A program made the translations under genes and the position numbers. From Desulfosporosinus sp. (GTDB lineage: Bacteria > Bacillota > Desulfitobacteriia > Desulfitobacteriales > Desulfitobacteriaceae), in assembly GCA_003513495.1 (NCBI GenBank), contig DOPM01000013.1:1-61189 (forward strand): a stretch of 61,189 nt of DNA. Reading direction: 5' to 3'. The notes beneath the pieces were generated by a model. The model saw only the letters and a list, made by a program, of their open reading frames with translations, did no database searches and was not told the origin of the DNA. Of this stretch, positions 1-8,548 are shown piece after piece (position 1 is the stretch's first letter; each line of letters opens with the position of its first letter).

Positions 1-162
1 CCAAATAATCATATACTGAGAAACCTCGTCAACCCAGGAGCGCGCATCATTAAATACATAGCGCATAACGACACCATAGAAAATTATCGCAACACCCCCT
101 GCAAGAAGCCCCCCAGAAATGATGTCCTCAAGAAATTCAAAGACTTGCCAAAACCATTTCAT
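1..162 (-). CDS. dctQ: TRAP transporter small permease, DctQ type (partial, N-terminus only)
   Basis: The first 54 codons of a membrane protein run off the left edge. The ATG at 162 follows an AAAGGGGTG ribosome site. A hydrophobic stretch (about residues 14-33) is followed by VMRYVFN and RSWVDEVSQY, which is the typical start of DctQ small permeases. In TRAP systems DctQ pairs with the large permease DctM, which would lie beyond the edge. It follows dctP by about 110 bases on the same strand, so it is probably in the same operon. The family call is strong. The substrate (C4-dicarboxylates) is inferred only from neighbours. Confidence 0.85.
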   Translation of the reverse strand, partial: MKWFWQVFEFLEDIISGGLLAGGVAIIFYGVVMRYVFNDARSWVDEVSQYMIIW

Positions 163-271
163 AATTTCACCCCTTTCTATTAACCATCTCAATCGTTAGA
201 AAAAAATTAGAATAAGGACTATACTAAGATCCTTCTAGTCCTTCCCCCACCTCCTTAAATCCGGTGTTATA

Positions 272-1303
272 TTAATTCTCTATTGGTTCACACTGCTTTT
301 TCACCTTAGATAGGAATTCCGGGCCGATTTCTTGTTCTAATTTGCTATAGACAGGTAAAAAGTTCTCTTTCCAAATACTTTTTTCCAAAGTGGTAAGTGA
401 GTAAATATTCATTTTTTCCCTCTTCTGAAGTTCAAGTAATTGCTCTTCATTTAATTCGCGTGCCTTTACCCTTTCCCATTGGGTTACCTCTGCTAGCGTA
501 TTCTCCAGCAGTTCACGAGCTTGACCCGGAAGCTCATTCCAAAATTCCTGATTAACAATAACGGCATATCCTAAAAATCCATGCTGGCTGAGTGTTAAAT
601 ACTCTTGTACTCGATCAAAGTCTTTCGTGTAGATATTAGAGATCGTATTTTCTTGTCCTTGAACTCGTCCTTCTTCTAATGACTTATATACATCATTAAA
701 CGGAAGAAAGAGGGCATCGGCTCCAAAGGTATAAAATTGTTCTTCTAAAATCCCTTGGGACATGATCCTGAATCGCAGCCCTTCTAAATCCCTGGGTTTG
801 ATGATAGGATGATGGTTATTCGTTAAGTGTTTAAAACCGTTATCCCACATCGCCAATCCCAACATTTTCTTCTCAAGTAATTGATCAAGTAACTCCTTAC
901 CTACTGGCCCATCCATTATTCGATGAACACTATCTAAATCTGTGAATAAATACGGAAGATCCCAGATCTGCCATTGAGGAAAAAGTTGGGAAACTTTAGA
1001 GGTTGCTGGAGCAATCATTTGCACATCTCCTCGGTTTAGTGCCTCAAACTCTTCACCATCTTTGAACAATTGAGAGTTTGGAAACACTTGAACTTCGATT
1101 GAACCACTGGATCGTTCCGAAATGAGCTGAGCAAAACGGAAGGCGGCCAATCCCTTGGGAGTATTCTCCTCTACAACATGTGAAAACTTAATGATTATCT
1201 TTTCTTTTTTATTTACTTGTTGTCCATCTATAACTCTTTTATCACATCCCGATACTCCTAGAACAAGGATAAGGATTAAACAAATCCAACATTTTTTAAC
1301 CAT
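272..1303 (-). CDS. dctP: TRAP transporter solute-binding lipoprotein, DctP family
   Basis: A 343-residue extracytoplasmic binding protein. Its signal peptide ends in a lipobox (GVSGC, Cys20), as expected for a membrane-anchored lipoprotein in a Gram-positive. The mature part has DctP features: FSHVVEENTPKG near the start, GLRFRIMSQ carrying the usual ligand-binding Arg, and GRVQGQENTISNI. DctP proteins bind organic acids, classically C4-dicarboxylates, and hand them to the DctQM permease. The operon runs dctS-like kinase, dctR-like regulator, dctP, dctQ. A fumarate reductase/succinate dehydrogenase operon 5 kb away fits succinate, fumarate or malate as substrate, but the sequence does not prove it. 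Confidence 0.9.
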   Translation of the reverse strand: MVKKCWICLILILVLGVSGCDKRVIDGQQVNKKEKIIIKFSHVVEENTPKGLAAFRFAQLISERSSGSIEVQVFPNSQLFKDGEEFEALNRGDVQMIAPATSKVSQLFPQWQIWDLPYLFTDLDSVHRIMDGPVGKELLDQLLEKKMLGLAMWDNGFKHLTNNHHPIIKPRDLEGLRFRIMSQGILEEQFYTFGADALFLPFNDVYKSLEEGRVQGQENTISNIYTKDFDRVQEYLTLSQHGFLGYAVIVNQEFWNELPGQARELLENTLAEVTQWERVKARELNEEQLLELQKREKMNIYSLTTLEKSIWKENFLPVYSKLEQEIGPEFLSKVKKQCEPIEN

Positions 1304-1427
1304 TCACAGTACCCCTTTATGCCTATTATAATATTTTCAGTTTAATTTATTTTCAGATTATTCTCAATATTTTTGTTCCTTTTGATATTTATGGTCTTAT
1401 TGGTCTGAATACAAAAAAAATTGTACT

Positions 1428-2123
1428 CTAAAGTACAATTTTATATTTGTTAATTGGCCTACCTACGGATCCATATTGAGTTTCTAGTAGAACTCGGTCG
1501 ATTTTTTCTAGATACTCCAAGTACCTTCGTGCAGTAACCCTCGCTAAACCAGCCCCTTCTGCAACTTCCTCTGCTGAAAGCCCAACTTGACTCTCTTTAA
1601 GAAAATTATAAACTTGTTGGAGAGTAATTTCTCGTAATCCTTTAGGTAATTCCTCTCGGCTTCTGCTGTATTGAGTTTCATCATTGGGTAGAATTTTGAT
1701 CAAACGATCTAGATCCTTTTGATTCATTTCCCCTCGATTTTTAAATTGTTCGGAATAAGTAAGGTAATTCTTTAAGGCAGCATTGATGCGTTCAAATTTA
1801 AACGGTTTAATAATGTAGTCTACGACACCGAAACGCAAACCCGCTTGAACTGTTGGGACATCTTGAGCTGCAGTAATTAAAATAATATCCGTCGGTATCC
1901 CCTGACGACGTATCTCACGAAGAATTTGAATTCCATTCATATCCGGCAGGTAAATATCTAAAATTACTAAGCGAGGCCTCAGCTTTTGGATAATTTCAAG
2001 TGCCTGTTTCCCTGTTTTTGCTTTACCTCTAATCCGGAAGCCACCAACTCGTTTAATAAATCCTTCATTGACTTCCATTACCATGGGATCATCTTCAACT
2101 AAGACTAGGTCAATTGGATTCAT
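1428..2123 (-). CDS. Response regulator, CitB/DcuR family
   Basis: 231 residues. The N-terminal receiver domain (about 1-125) has the acidic pair near residue 10, the phospho-acceptor Asp56 in LVILDIYLP and the conserved Lys in IIKPFKF. The C-terminal half ends in a winged-helix segment (GLARVTARRYLEYLE, about 186-205), the arrangement of CitB/DcuR/DctR regulators that control carboxylate uptake. It starts 45 bases after the sensor kinase gene and is followed by dctP, so it most likely switches on the TRAP transporter when the ligand is sensed. The ligand is unknown. Confidence 0.9.
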   Translation of the reverse strand: MNPIDLVLVEDDPMVMEVNEGFIKRVGGFRIRGKAKTGKQALEIIQKLRPRLVILDIYLPDMNGIQILREIRRQGIPTDIILITAAQDVPTVQAGLRFGVVDYIIKPFKFERINAALKNYLTYSEQFKNRGEMNQKDLDRLIKILPNDETQYSRSREELPKGLREITLQQVYNFLKESQVGLSAEEVAEGAGLARVTARRYLEYLEKIDRVLLETQYGSVGRPINKYKIVL

Positions 2124-2168
2124 CGTTGTTCCCCTCCTTACAGAACTTTTTAAAGTGTTCTTCAGGCA

Positions 2169-3767
2169 CTATAATAGTTTAGCACTTTTTAGGGGTATCT
2201 TGATACCAAAACGCGTACCCCAGTTTCCAGACTCCAGCTCGATGGTTCCATCCAGCCTTTCGACTGTTTGTTTTACTAAAGCAAGACCAATTCCTCGATT
2301 TTCTGTACCTTTCGTTGAAAAACCCCATTGGAAGACTTTCAATAAGTTTTCCGACGGTATCCCTTCCCCTGTATCTTCAACGCTTATGATCAATTCTGTC
2401 TCCTCTTGCTTGATACGACAGTGCACCTCACATAATTCCCTACCCACAACCGCTTCCATAGCATTCTCCAGTAAATTTCCTAATATGAGTGTTACTATAT
2501 TACTTTCAAGGTTTTCAGGTAATTCCCCTAAATTGGAATCTTGATCAAAATAAACTTCGACCTTAAGCTCTTTGCCGCGGTTGTATTTTCCTAAAAGTAA
2601 GCCGGCCACACTTGAATCTTTTATATTTTGACTTAAAAATCTCGTTATTTCCTGTTGCTCCTCGGTCACTTTGTAAACATAATCCATTGCTTCCTGAGCT
2701 TTATTTAACTGGATTAGACCAGCGATGGTGTGCAATTTATTCAGAGATTCATGGTTTTGTACCCTTAGGGCTTCAATAAATGCTCTTACACCCGTTAGCT
2801 CCTCAGCCATTTTACGTACTTCTGTTTTGTCTTTAATCGTAATCACTTGCCCTACGACCTGGTCCTTAACCCTCACCGGGAGAAAATTGATTAGAACCCA
2901 TGTTTGATTGAGCAGAAGTTCCGTGGTTTCCGAAGGATCTCTTGTTTCTAGAAGGTCAATAAGAACACTGAACACCTCGAGATCATTTAGATGAAGTCCG
3001 ATGATGTTATCGTTTGGAGAGATACCGGCAATACGGCAGGCTTTTTCATTACTAACCGTAATCCGGTTTTCAATATCCAACGCTACGACCCCTTCATCCA
3101 TCGCTTGGAAAATGGCAACTCGTTCCTCTAACATTCTAGCAATTTCATTCGGTTCAAGGTAAAACATATTCTTTTTAATGTTTCTCGCTAAATAAAAGGA
3201 ACCTAAGATTCCAAGGGCTAGCCCCACCAATAAAGAAGAATAGAGCTGAATTCGTAAGGTGTTAATAATACCTCTAATGGTCGGAACAATTATTCCTACT
3301 GCTACGACTCCAACTTGACGTGTACCTTCATCGGCCAGTACGGGTTCAAATGCACGCACAGACGGACCCATAACCCCAACTGCCTGAGAAAGATATTCCT
3401 TTCTTTTTAGTGATGGTCCTTCATCCCCGTCATTAAAAGGCGTTCCGATCCTATCTAAATAGGGATGAGAATAACGTATTCGTTCCATATTAAAGATAAC
3501 GATATATTCAACTCCTGTTGCGATACGTATTCTCTCAGCGAGGGGTTGAATTACCTTTGAACCCTCTGCTTTACTTAAATTTTCTTGTACTTCTCGTAAT
3601 TGAGCTACCGTCCGGGCAATTGCCATCGCTCGATACCCAATTTCGTGTTCCATCTTATATGAAATAAAGTTAACAAAGATTACTCCTACTAAAAAAACGG
3701 ATAATAATACCAAAAAGAATGAGAGAATAGCAATTTTCGTTCCCAATTTAAAATGGGGTCTGCTCAA
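2169..3767 (-). CDS. Sensor histidine kinase, CitA/DcuS family
   Basis: 532 residues. A membrane segment (about 13-35), an extracytoplasmic sensor domain (about 36-170), a second membrane segment (about 172-192), a PAS domain (about 212-310), a phospho-His region (VQNHESLNKLH, His339) and a C-terminal ATPase. The ATPase shows an N box (GNLLENAMEA), DTGEGIP and GIGLALV. This is the CitA/DcuS/DctS architecture, whose periplasmic-type domain reads citrate or C4-dicarboxylates directly. It is first in the operon with its response regulator and the TRAP genes. The RYSHPYLDRIGTPF stretch is the usual end of this sensor fold. Confidence 0.9.
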   Translation of the reverse strand: MSRPHFKLGTKIAILSFFLVLLSVFLVGVIFVNFISYKMEHEIGYRAMAIARTVAQLREVQENLSKAEGSKVIQPLAERIRIATGVEYIVIFNMERIRYSHPYLDRIGTPFNDGDEGPSLKRKEYLSQAVGVMGPSVRAFEPVLADEGTRQVGVVAVGIIVPTIRGIINTLRIQLYSSLLVGLALGILGSFYLARNIKKNMFYLEPNEIARMLEERVAIFQAMDEGVVALDIENRITVSNEKACRIAGISPNDNIIGLHLNDLEVFSVLIDLLETRDPSETTELLLNQTWVLINFLPVRVKDQVVGQVITIKDKTEVRKMAEELTGVRAFIEALRVQNHESLNKLHTIAGLIQLNKAQEAMDYVYKVTEEQQEITRFLSQNIKDSSVAGLLLGKYNRGKELKVEVYFDQDSNLGELPENLESNIVTLILGNLLENAMEAVVGRELCEVHCRIKQEETELIISVEDTGEGIPSENLLKVFQWGFSTKGTENRGIGLALVKQTVERLDGTIELESGNWGTRFGIKIPLKSAKLL

Positions 3768-3893
3768 GAGGAAACCTCCTGCCTAAAAAATCAGAATAGT
3801 ATATATTTATTCGATAATTCATCTGCAATTCCTTCAATAAAAAATATTTATATTTCTGGTTTCTTTTTATACTGTATTCTCATGAAATTTCTC

Positions 3894-3922
3894 TTGTCAG
3901 ATGACTAATAAAGTGTTAAATT
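3894..3922 (+). promoter_or_regulatory. Probable sigma-A promoter of glnN
   Basis: TTGTCA, 17 bases, TAAATT. Transcription would begin just before the hairpin leader at 3938, leaving an untranslated leader of about 115 bases. Matched by eye only. Confidence 0.5.
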
Positions 3923-3937
3923 AAAGTATATTCCAAC

Positions 3938-3990
3938 GGAGCAATGGCGCTCCTTGAAGATTTAGGAATAATCTTTGAGGGCGTCTTTTT
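3938..3990 (+). promoter_or_regulatory. Possible ANTAR-type hexaloop leader and attenuator of glnN
   Basis: A 5-bp hairpin GGAGC/GCTCC closes a six-base loop AATGGC with A at loop position 1 and G at position 4, the signature of RNA hairpins bound by ANTAR antiterminators. Four bases later AAGATT/AATCTT forms a second hairpin, followed by GC-rich pairing and TCTTTTTGTT, which resembles a terminator. ANTAR control of glutamine synthetase genes is known in clostridia. The second loop is seven bases rather than six, so the match is incomplete. No ANTAR protein is seen in the window. Confidence 0.5.
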
Positions 3991-4047
3991 GTTATTACCA
4001 ACATTTAACAATAGAAAATTAAACAATTAGGAAGGGGAAATCAAATA

Positions 4048-6141
4048 ATGGATATCTTTGGGGAAAACGTCTTTAATGACGCTGTAATGAGAAAACGTTT
4101 ACCGAAAGCAGCCTATAAATCCCTGCGTAAAACAATCGAAGAGGGACTTCCACTCGACCCGGGTGTTGCTGAAATAGTAGCGAACGCCATGAAAGATTGG
4201 GCAATCGAAAAGGGGGCAACTCATTTTACTCACTGGTTTCAGCCTCTTACCGGCATCACTGCTGAAAAACATGATTCCTTTATCTCTCCAACTAAACACG
4301 GTCTTGTAGGTATGGAATTTTCCGGTAAAGAGTTGATTAAAGGAGAACCCGATGCATCTTCCTTCCCCAGTGGTGGAATTCGTGCTACTTTTGAAGCGAG
4401 AGGGTACACTGCTTGGGACTGTACCTCCCCAGCATTTCTTAAGGAAGATGGTGGAGTTTTAACCTTATGCATCCCTACCGCTTTCTGCTCATACACTGGG
4501 GAAGCCCTTGATAAGAAAACTCCACTATTAAGATCTATGCAGGCGCTCTCTAAACAAGCCTTGCGTATCCTGCGACTCTTCGGAAATACAACAACAACCC
4601 AGGTCACAAGCACTGTTGGAGCTGAACAAGAGTATTTTCTTGTGGACAAAAAATTCTTCGACAAACGTATGGACCTCATGCTTACCGGACGGACTGTCTT
4701 CGGGGCTATGCCTCCTAAAGGTCAAGAACTTGAAGACCATTACTTTGGTAGCTTAAAGGCACGAGTTGCATCGTTTATGCATGATTTAAATATTGAATTA
4801 TGGAAACTAGGGGTTCTAGCAAAAACCCAGCATAATGAAGTAGCTCCTGGGCAATTCGAGCTGGCACCTATATTCGGGACAACAAACATTGCAACTGACC
4901 ATAACCAGCTCGTAATGGATAGCATGAAAAAAGTGGCAATTCGACATGATATGGTTTGCTTGCTTCATGAAAAACCGTTTGCTGGAGTCAATGGATCTGG
5001 TAAACATAACAACTGGTCAATGTCTACTGATGATGGGCTAAACCTCCTGGATCCCGGCCAAAACCCCCATGAGAATTTTCAATTTCTCACAATTCTATGT
5101 GCTATTATTAAAGCGGTTGATGATTATGCTGAACTTCTTCGACTCTCCGCAGCCACACCTGGTAATGACCATCGTCTCGGTGCGAACGAGGCTCCTCCCG
5201 CAATTATTTCAATTTTTCTTGGTGATCAACTCACTGATATCCTTGAACAATTACAAAATGGAGGAATCACTCGTTCCCTTCAAGGAGAAAGAATGGCCAG
5301 CGGCGTAGAGACGCTGCCCGCTTTCCATAAAGATTCAACCGATCGGAATCGCACCTCTCCCTTCGCCTTTACTGGAAATAAATTCGAGTTCCGTATGGTA
5401 GCTTCTTCACAATCGATATCTGGCCCCAACGTCGTGCTCAACACCATCTTCGCCGAAGTTTTCTCTCAATTTGCTGATCGCTTAGAACAAGCAGAGAACT
5501 TTGAGCAGGCCCTTCTCGAACTGCTGAAAGAAACCGCCACAAACCACAAAAGGATTCTCTTTGATGGCAATGGCTATTCTGACGAGTGGGTTGAAGAAGC
5601 CGCTAAGCGTGGACTTCCTAATGTAACCTCAACCGTTGATGCTGCTCTGGTACTACGTCGGGAGTCAACCGTGGAACTTTATGAAAAACATAAAGTATTA
5701 AACCGTACAGAGTTAGAATCTCGTTATGAAATTAACTTAGAGCAGTACTGCAAACAAATAAACATCGAAGCTCTGACCATGATCGACATGGCCAAACATC
5801 AGATCATTCCTGCAGCTGTCAAATATTCCTCTCAACTAGCGAATTCCATCAATTCTATTAAATCCGCATCTAGTATGGTAGATGTATCCGTCCAAGAAAA
5901 ACTCCTTATTGATCTCTGTTCTACCTTAGTCTCCTTTAGAGCAAAATTAGATACTCTTGAAAAAGATATCCAGGACGTTGATGATAGTTCACATGATGCT
6001 TATGCACAAGGTGTATATTATCGAGATGTCATCTTCAAAGACATGGGAGCCCTAAGAATTGATGGAGATAAGCTTGAAACGATGATCGATGCTGAGCTTT
6101 GGCCGCTTCCAACGTATGCTCAGATGTTATTTATGCTTTAA
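4048..6141 (+). CDS. glnN: Glutamine synthetase type III
   Basis: 697 residues, the usual size of GSIII, a dodecameric ATP-dependent enzyme that makes glutamine from glutamate and ammonia. Visible catalytic blocks are VGAEQEYFLVD (metal and glutamate binding), NEVAPGQFELAPIF, GVNGSGKHNNWSMST (nucleotide/glutamate loop) and RLGANEAPPAIIS. The ATG follows AGGAAGGGGAAAT. It is a single gene read opposite to both neighbours and ends at a 55-base palindrome. Nitrogen assimilation suits a cell that frees ammonia from ethanolamine, but linkage to the distant eut genes is only spatial. Confidence 0.97.
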   Translation: MDIFGENVFNDAVMRKRLPKAAYKSLRKTIEEGLPLDPGVAEIVANAMKDWAIEKGATHFTHWFQPLTGITAEKHDSFISPTKHGLVGMEFSGKELIKGEPDASSFPSGGIRATFEARGYTAWDCTSPAFLKEDGGVLTLCIPTAFCSYTGEALDKKTPLLRSMQALSKQALRILRLFGNTTTTQVTSTVGAEQEYFLVDKKFFDKRMDLMLTGRTVFGAMPPKGQELEDHYFGSLKARVASFMHDLNIELWKLGVLAKTQHNEVAPGQFELAPIFGTTNIATDHNQLVMDSMKKVAIRHDMVCLLHEKPFAGVNGSGKHNNWSMSTDDGLNLLDPGQNPHENFQFLTILCAIIKAVDDYAELLRLSAATPGNDHRLGANEAPPAIISIFLGDQLTDILEQLQNGGITRSLQGERMASGVETLPAFHKDSTDRNRTSPFAFTGNKFEFRMVASSQSISGPNVVLNTIFAEVFSQFADRLEQAENFEQALLELLKETATNHKRILFDGNGYSDEWVEEAAKRGLPNVTSTVDAALVLRRESTVELYEKHKVLNRTELESRYEINLEQYCKQINIEALTMIDMAKHQIIPAAVKYSSQLANSINSIKSASSMVDVSVQEKLLIDLCSTLVSFRAKLDTLEKDIQDVDDSSHDAYAQGVYYRDVIFKDMGALRIDGDKLETMIDAELWPLPTYAQMLFML

Positions 6142-6158
6142 TACCAGTACCACAGGGA

Positions 6159-6213
6159 GAAACAGGGGGGACAGGTGAGTTGTTTCGAAACAACTCACCT
6201 GTCCCCCTGTTTC
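6159..6213. repeat. 55-base palindromic repeat, copy 1
   Basis: Arms of 26-27 bases (GAAACAGG...GTTGTTT and its complement) flank a central TTCGAA. The arms are perfect apart from one extra G on the left. It sits between the convergent ends of glnN and the FrdA-like gene, where it may also terminate transcription from both sides. A second, nearly identical copy lies at 11736-11789. Such GGGGACAGGT-type palindromes are typical of REP-like dispersed elements. No transposase lies nearby. Confidence 0.85.
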
Positions 6214-6217
6214 GATA

Positions 6218-7780
6218 TTAATTACACCGCTGTAAAGCTGCGTCCACCATCAAATTTGCTGCAATGACCATCATTTTTTGTTCACAGTAGTGTAGTAAAT
6301 CTCCATAGGTTCTTAGAGGCATCAAATTCAACCGTTCCTCGATGCTCATCAAATCTGCTTTGGCTTGCTGCAAACCTTTGTCGGAACGGATCACACCTAG
6401 ATGCAGTCCCATCGAACGTTTCAAATCCAGCTTGACTTCCTTCCAGGAGGCCGCGGCTTCTAGATTAGGAGAAAGATTAGGAGAAAGCTCTGGACCAGAC
6501 CACCCCCCAAATTTAGCTTCGAGAAATTCACCTATGAATCGGCCGCTCCAAGTTCCCATTTTACGTCCTTCGCTTTCAGTTCCTGCCCACCTTCCAGCTC
6601 GCCGACCAAACACAACTGCTTCAGTCAAAGCATTACCCGCCAAACGGTTTGCTCCATGCACCCCTCCAGCTGCTTCTCCACAAACCCATAAACCTGGTAT
6701 AGAACTGCGACATTTTGGATCAATAGCAATGCCACCATTAATAAAATGCTGAGCAGGTGCCACCTCGATCTTTGTTGCACCTTGAAGAACCGTCCAAATA
6801 TCCGGGTAGTTTTTAATCATTACTTCTTGTGCAACATTGGAGAAATCGACATAGACACCGCCACGATCCGTGCCCCTTCCCCTTAAGATTTCCTCAAAAT
6901 TTGCTCTTGCCATAACGTCTCTATTTGCCATATCCGCTTGATGAGAATAGCGTCCCATATACGCTTCACCAAGTCCATTTCTTAGAACAGCTCCATCTGC
7001 AAAGGGTGCTGTCGAAATCACTAGCCGGGGAGTGGCAACTGTGACAGTCGGATGAAATTGGATAAACTCCATATCTCTAGTAGTCGCTCCTGCCAAATAG
7101 CCAAGAGCAAAACTGTCTCCACATACATCACTGGTATTTGTAGTGAGCTCAAAGAGACCTCCCGCCCCTCCCCCCGCTAAGACCACTGAGTCAGCATGCA
7201 GTATGTAAACTATTGCCTCCTTTTTATCCAACCCAATGGCCCCACATACTCGACCAATGTCTACTAACAAGCTGACAATTATGACATTTTCCATAAGCTC
7301 TACGCCAAGCCCTTTGGCTCTATCCGCTAAAGGAACAGATAAACCTAGTCCTAGAGTTCGATTGGATTTAGATACTCCAACGGCCCGAACCGTGCGAAAA
7401 CGAGAATGACCTGGCGAACCTTTAATGAGGAGGTCATCCTTGTCCTTCTGAAATTCTACCCCTTGCTCCATTAGCCAAGAAATAGCCTCAGCGGCTTCCG
7501 ATGCCAAAATTTGCACTAAAGCTCGATCATTGAGGTTAGCTCCACCTGCCATGGTATCCTCAATATATCTCTCTACCGAATCATCGGTTCGAAGACCGTC
7601 CCACACTACAGACATATTATTTTGAGTAATAACCGTATTTCCAGAGCGCCCTGCTTTTCCTTTACTTACCAAGGTGACCTTATGTCCTGTTCCGGCGGCT
7701 TCCACTGCAGCACTTAGCCCTGCCAAGCCTCCGCCGATTATCAAGATATCCGTAGTAATTTGACGTATTAACATAAGCAT
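6218..7780 (-). CDS. FAD-dependent FrdA/NadB-like flavoprotein, extra subunit of the frd operon
   Basis: 520 residues of the fumarate reductase/L-aspartate oxidase superfamily. An FAD-binding IIGGGLAGLSAA (about 14-25), EFIQFHPT, APAQHFINGGI and GEAAGGVHGANRLAGNAL are all present, with a C-terminal helical region. It is last in an operon after frdC, frdA and frdB, 22 bases after frdB. The operon already has a canonical FrdA of 587 residues, so this one is a second, shorter catalytic-type flavoprotein. It could be an L-aspartate oxidase, but no nadA or nadC follows. It could instead oxidise or reduce another enoate, or be an alternative partner for FrdBC. Substrate unknown. Confidence 0.8.
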   Translation of the reverse strand: MLMLIRQITTDILIIGGGLAGLSAAVEAAGTGHKVTLVSKGKAGRSGNTVITQNNMSVVWDGLRTDDSVERYIEDTMAGGANLNDRALVQILASEAAEAISWLMEQGVEFQKDKDDLLIKGSPGHSRFRTVRAVGVSKSNRTLGLGLSVPLADRAKGLGVELMENVIIVSLLVDIGRVCGAIGLDKKEAIVYILHADSVVLAGGGAGGLFELTTNTSDVCGDSFALGYLAGATTRDMEFIQFHPTVTVATPRLVISTAPFADGAVLRNGLGEAYMGRYSHQADMANRDVMARANFEEILRGRGTDRGGVYVDFSNVAQEVMIKNYPDIWTVLQGATKIEVAPAQHFINGGIAIDPKCRSSIPGLWVCGEAAGGVHGANRLAGNALTEAVVFGRRAGRWAGTESEGRKMGTWSGRFIGEFLEAKFGGWSGPELSPNLSPNLEAAASWKEVKLDLKRSMGLHLGVIRSDKGLQQAKADLMSIEERLNLMPLRTYGDLLHYCEQKMMVIAANLMVDAALQRCN

Positions 7781-7801
7781 CTATCCTTCCCGAGGGTTAT
7801 T

Positions 7802-8548
7802 CTATTTGTTAAACCAACTCTTAATTCCATGGAACGTAGTAGCACGATTAAGACGGGCAATCGAACGAGTCAGTGGAACCTCTTTGGGACAGACTTTAAT
7901 GCAGTTTTGGGCATTGCCACAATCTGCAATCCCCCCTTCAGTCATTAAAGCCTCGAGTCTCCTTTCTCTTTGCAGAGCTCCGGTGGGATGCGAATTCATC
8001 AAATCTACCTGGGCAATCGGTGCGGGACCGATGAAGTTCGACTTGGGGTTTACATTCGGACAGGCTTCCATACAACAGCCACAAGTCATGCATTTTGACA
8101 GCCTATACGCTTGCTCCTGAACTTTTGGAGAAACTCTGGGTCCCGGACCCATATCATGAGTGCCATCAACCTCGATCCAAGCCTTAACTTTGCGCAGATT
8201 ATCAAACATAACCTTGCGATCTACTACGAGGTCACGAACCACTGGAAACTTTGTAAGAGGTGCCAAATGAATGGGCTGGGTCAGCTGATCGACTAGAGCT
8301 GAACAAGCCTGGCGGGCTTGCCCATTGATCACCATTGTACACGCACCACAGACTTCCTCTAGGCAGTTACAATCCCAAGCTACCGGCGTGGTCACATCCC
8401 CTTTGGCATTGAGAGGATTTTTCTGGATTTCCATCAGGGCTGCAACTACATTCATTTTGGGGAAATAGGGTATCACAAACTCTTCAACGTAGTCAGCGGA
8501 CTTAGGGTTTGCTTGACGTTTTATCACTAATCGAATATCCTTAGCCAT
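7802..8548 (-). CDS. sdhB: Succinate dehydrogenase/fumarate reductase iron-sulfur subunit
   Basis: 248 residues. The N-terminal ferredoxin domain has a [2Fe-2S] set (CNCLEEVCGAC then RQAC). The C-terminal part has CMTCGCCMEACP and CGNAQNCIKVCP, giving the [4Fe-4S] and [3Fe-4S] type clusters. It passes electrons between the flavoprotein and the membrane cytochrome b subunit. The gene overlaps the end of frdA by 8 bases, which indicates translational coupling. Direction of the enzyme (succinate oxidation or fumarate reduction) cannot be read from sequence. The nearby TRAP dicarboxylate system makes fumarate respiration plausible. Confidence 0.95.
   Translation of the reverse strand: MAKDIRLVIKRQANPKSADYVEEFVIPYFPKMNVVAALMEIQKNPLNAKGDVTTPVAWDCNCLEEVCGACTMVINGQARQACSALVDQLTQPIHLAPLTKFPVVRDLVVDRKVMFDNLRKVKAWIEVDGTHDMGPGPRVSPKVQEQAYRLSKCMTCGCCMEACPNVNPKSNFIGPAPIAQVDLMNSHPTGALQRERRLEALMTEGGIADCGNAQNCIKVCPKEVPLTRSIARLNRATTFHGIKSWFNK

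Noticed and set aside
2068..2544. 158-codon plus-strand open frame antisense to the sensor kinase and regulator
   Set aside because: It has no family features and lies opposite two strongly supported genes.
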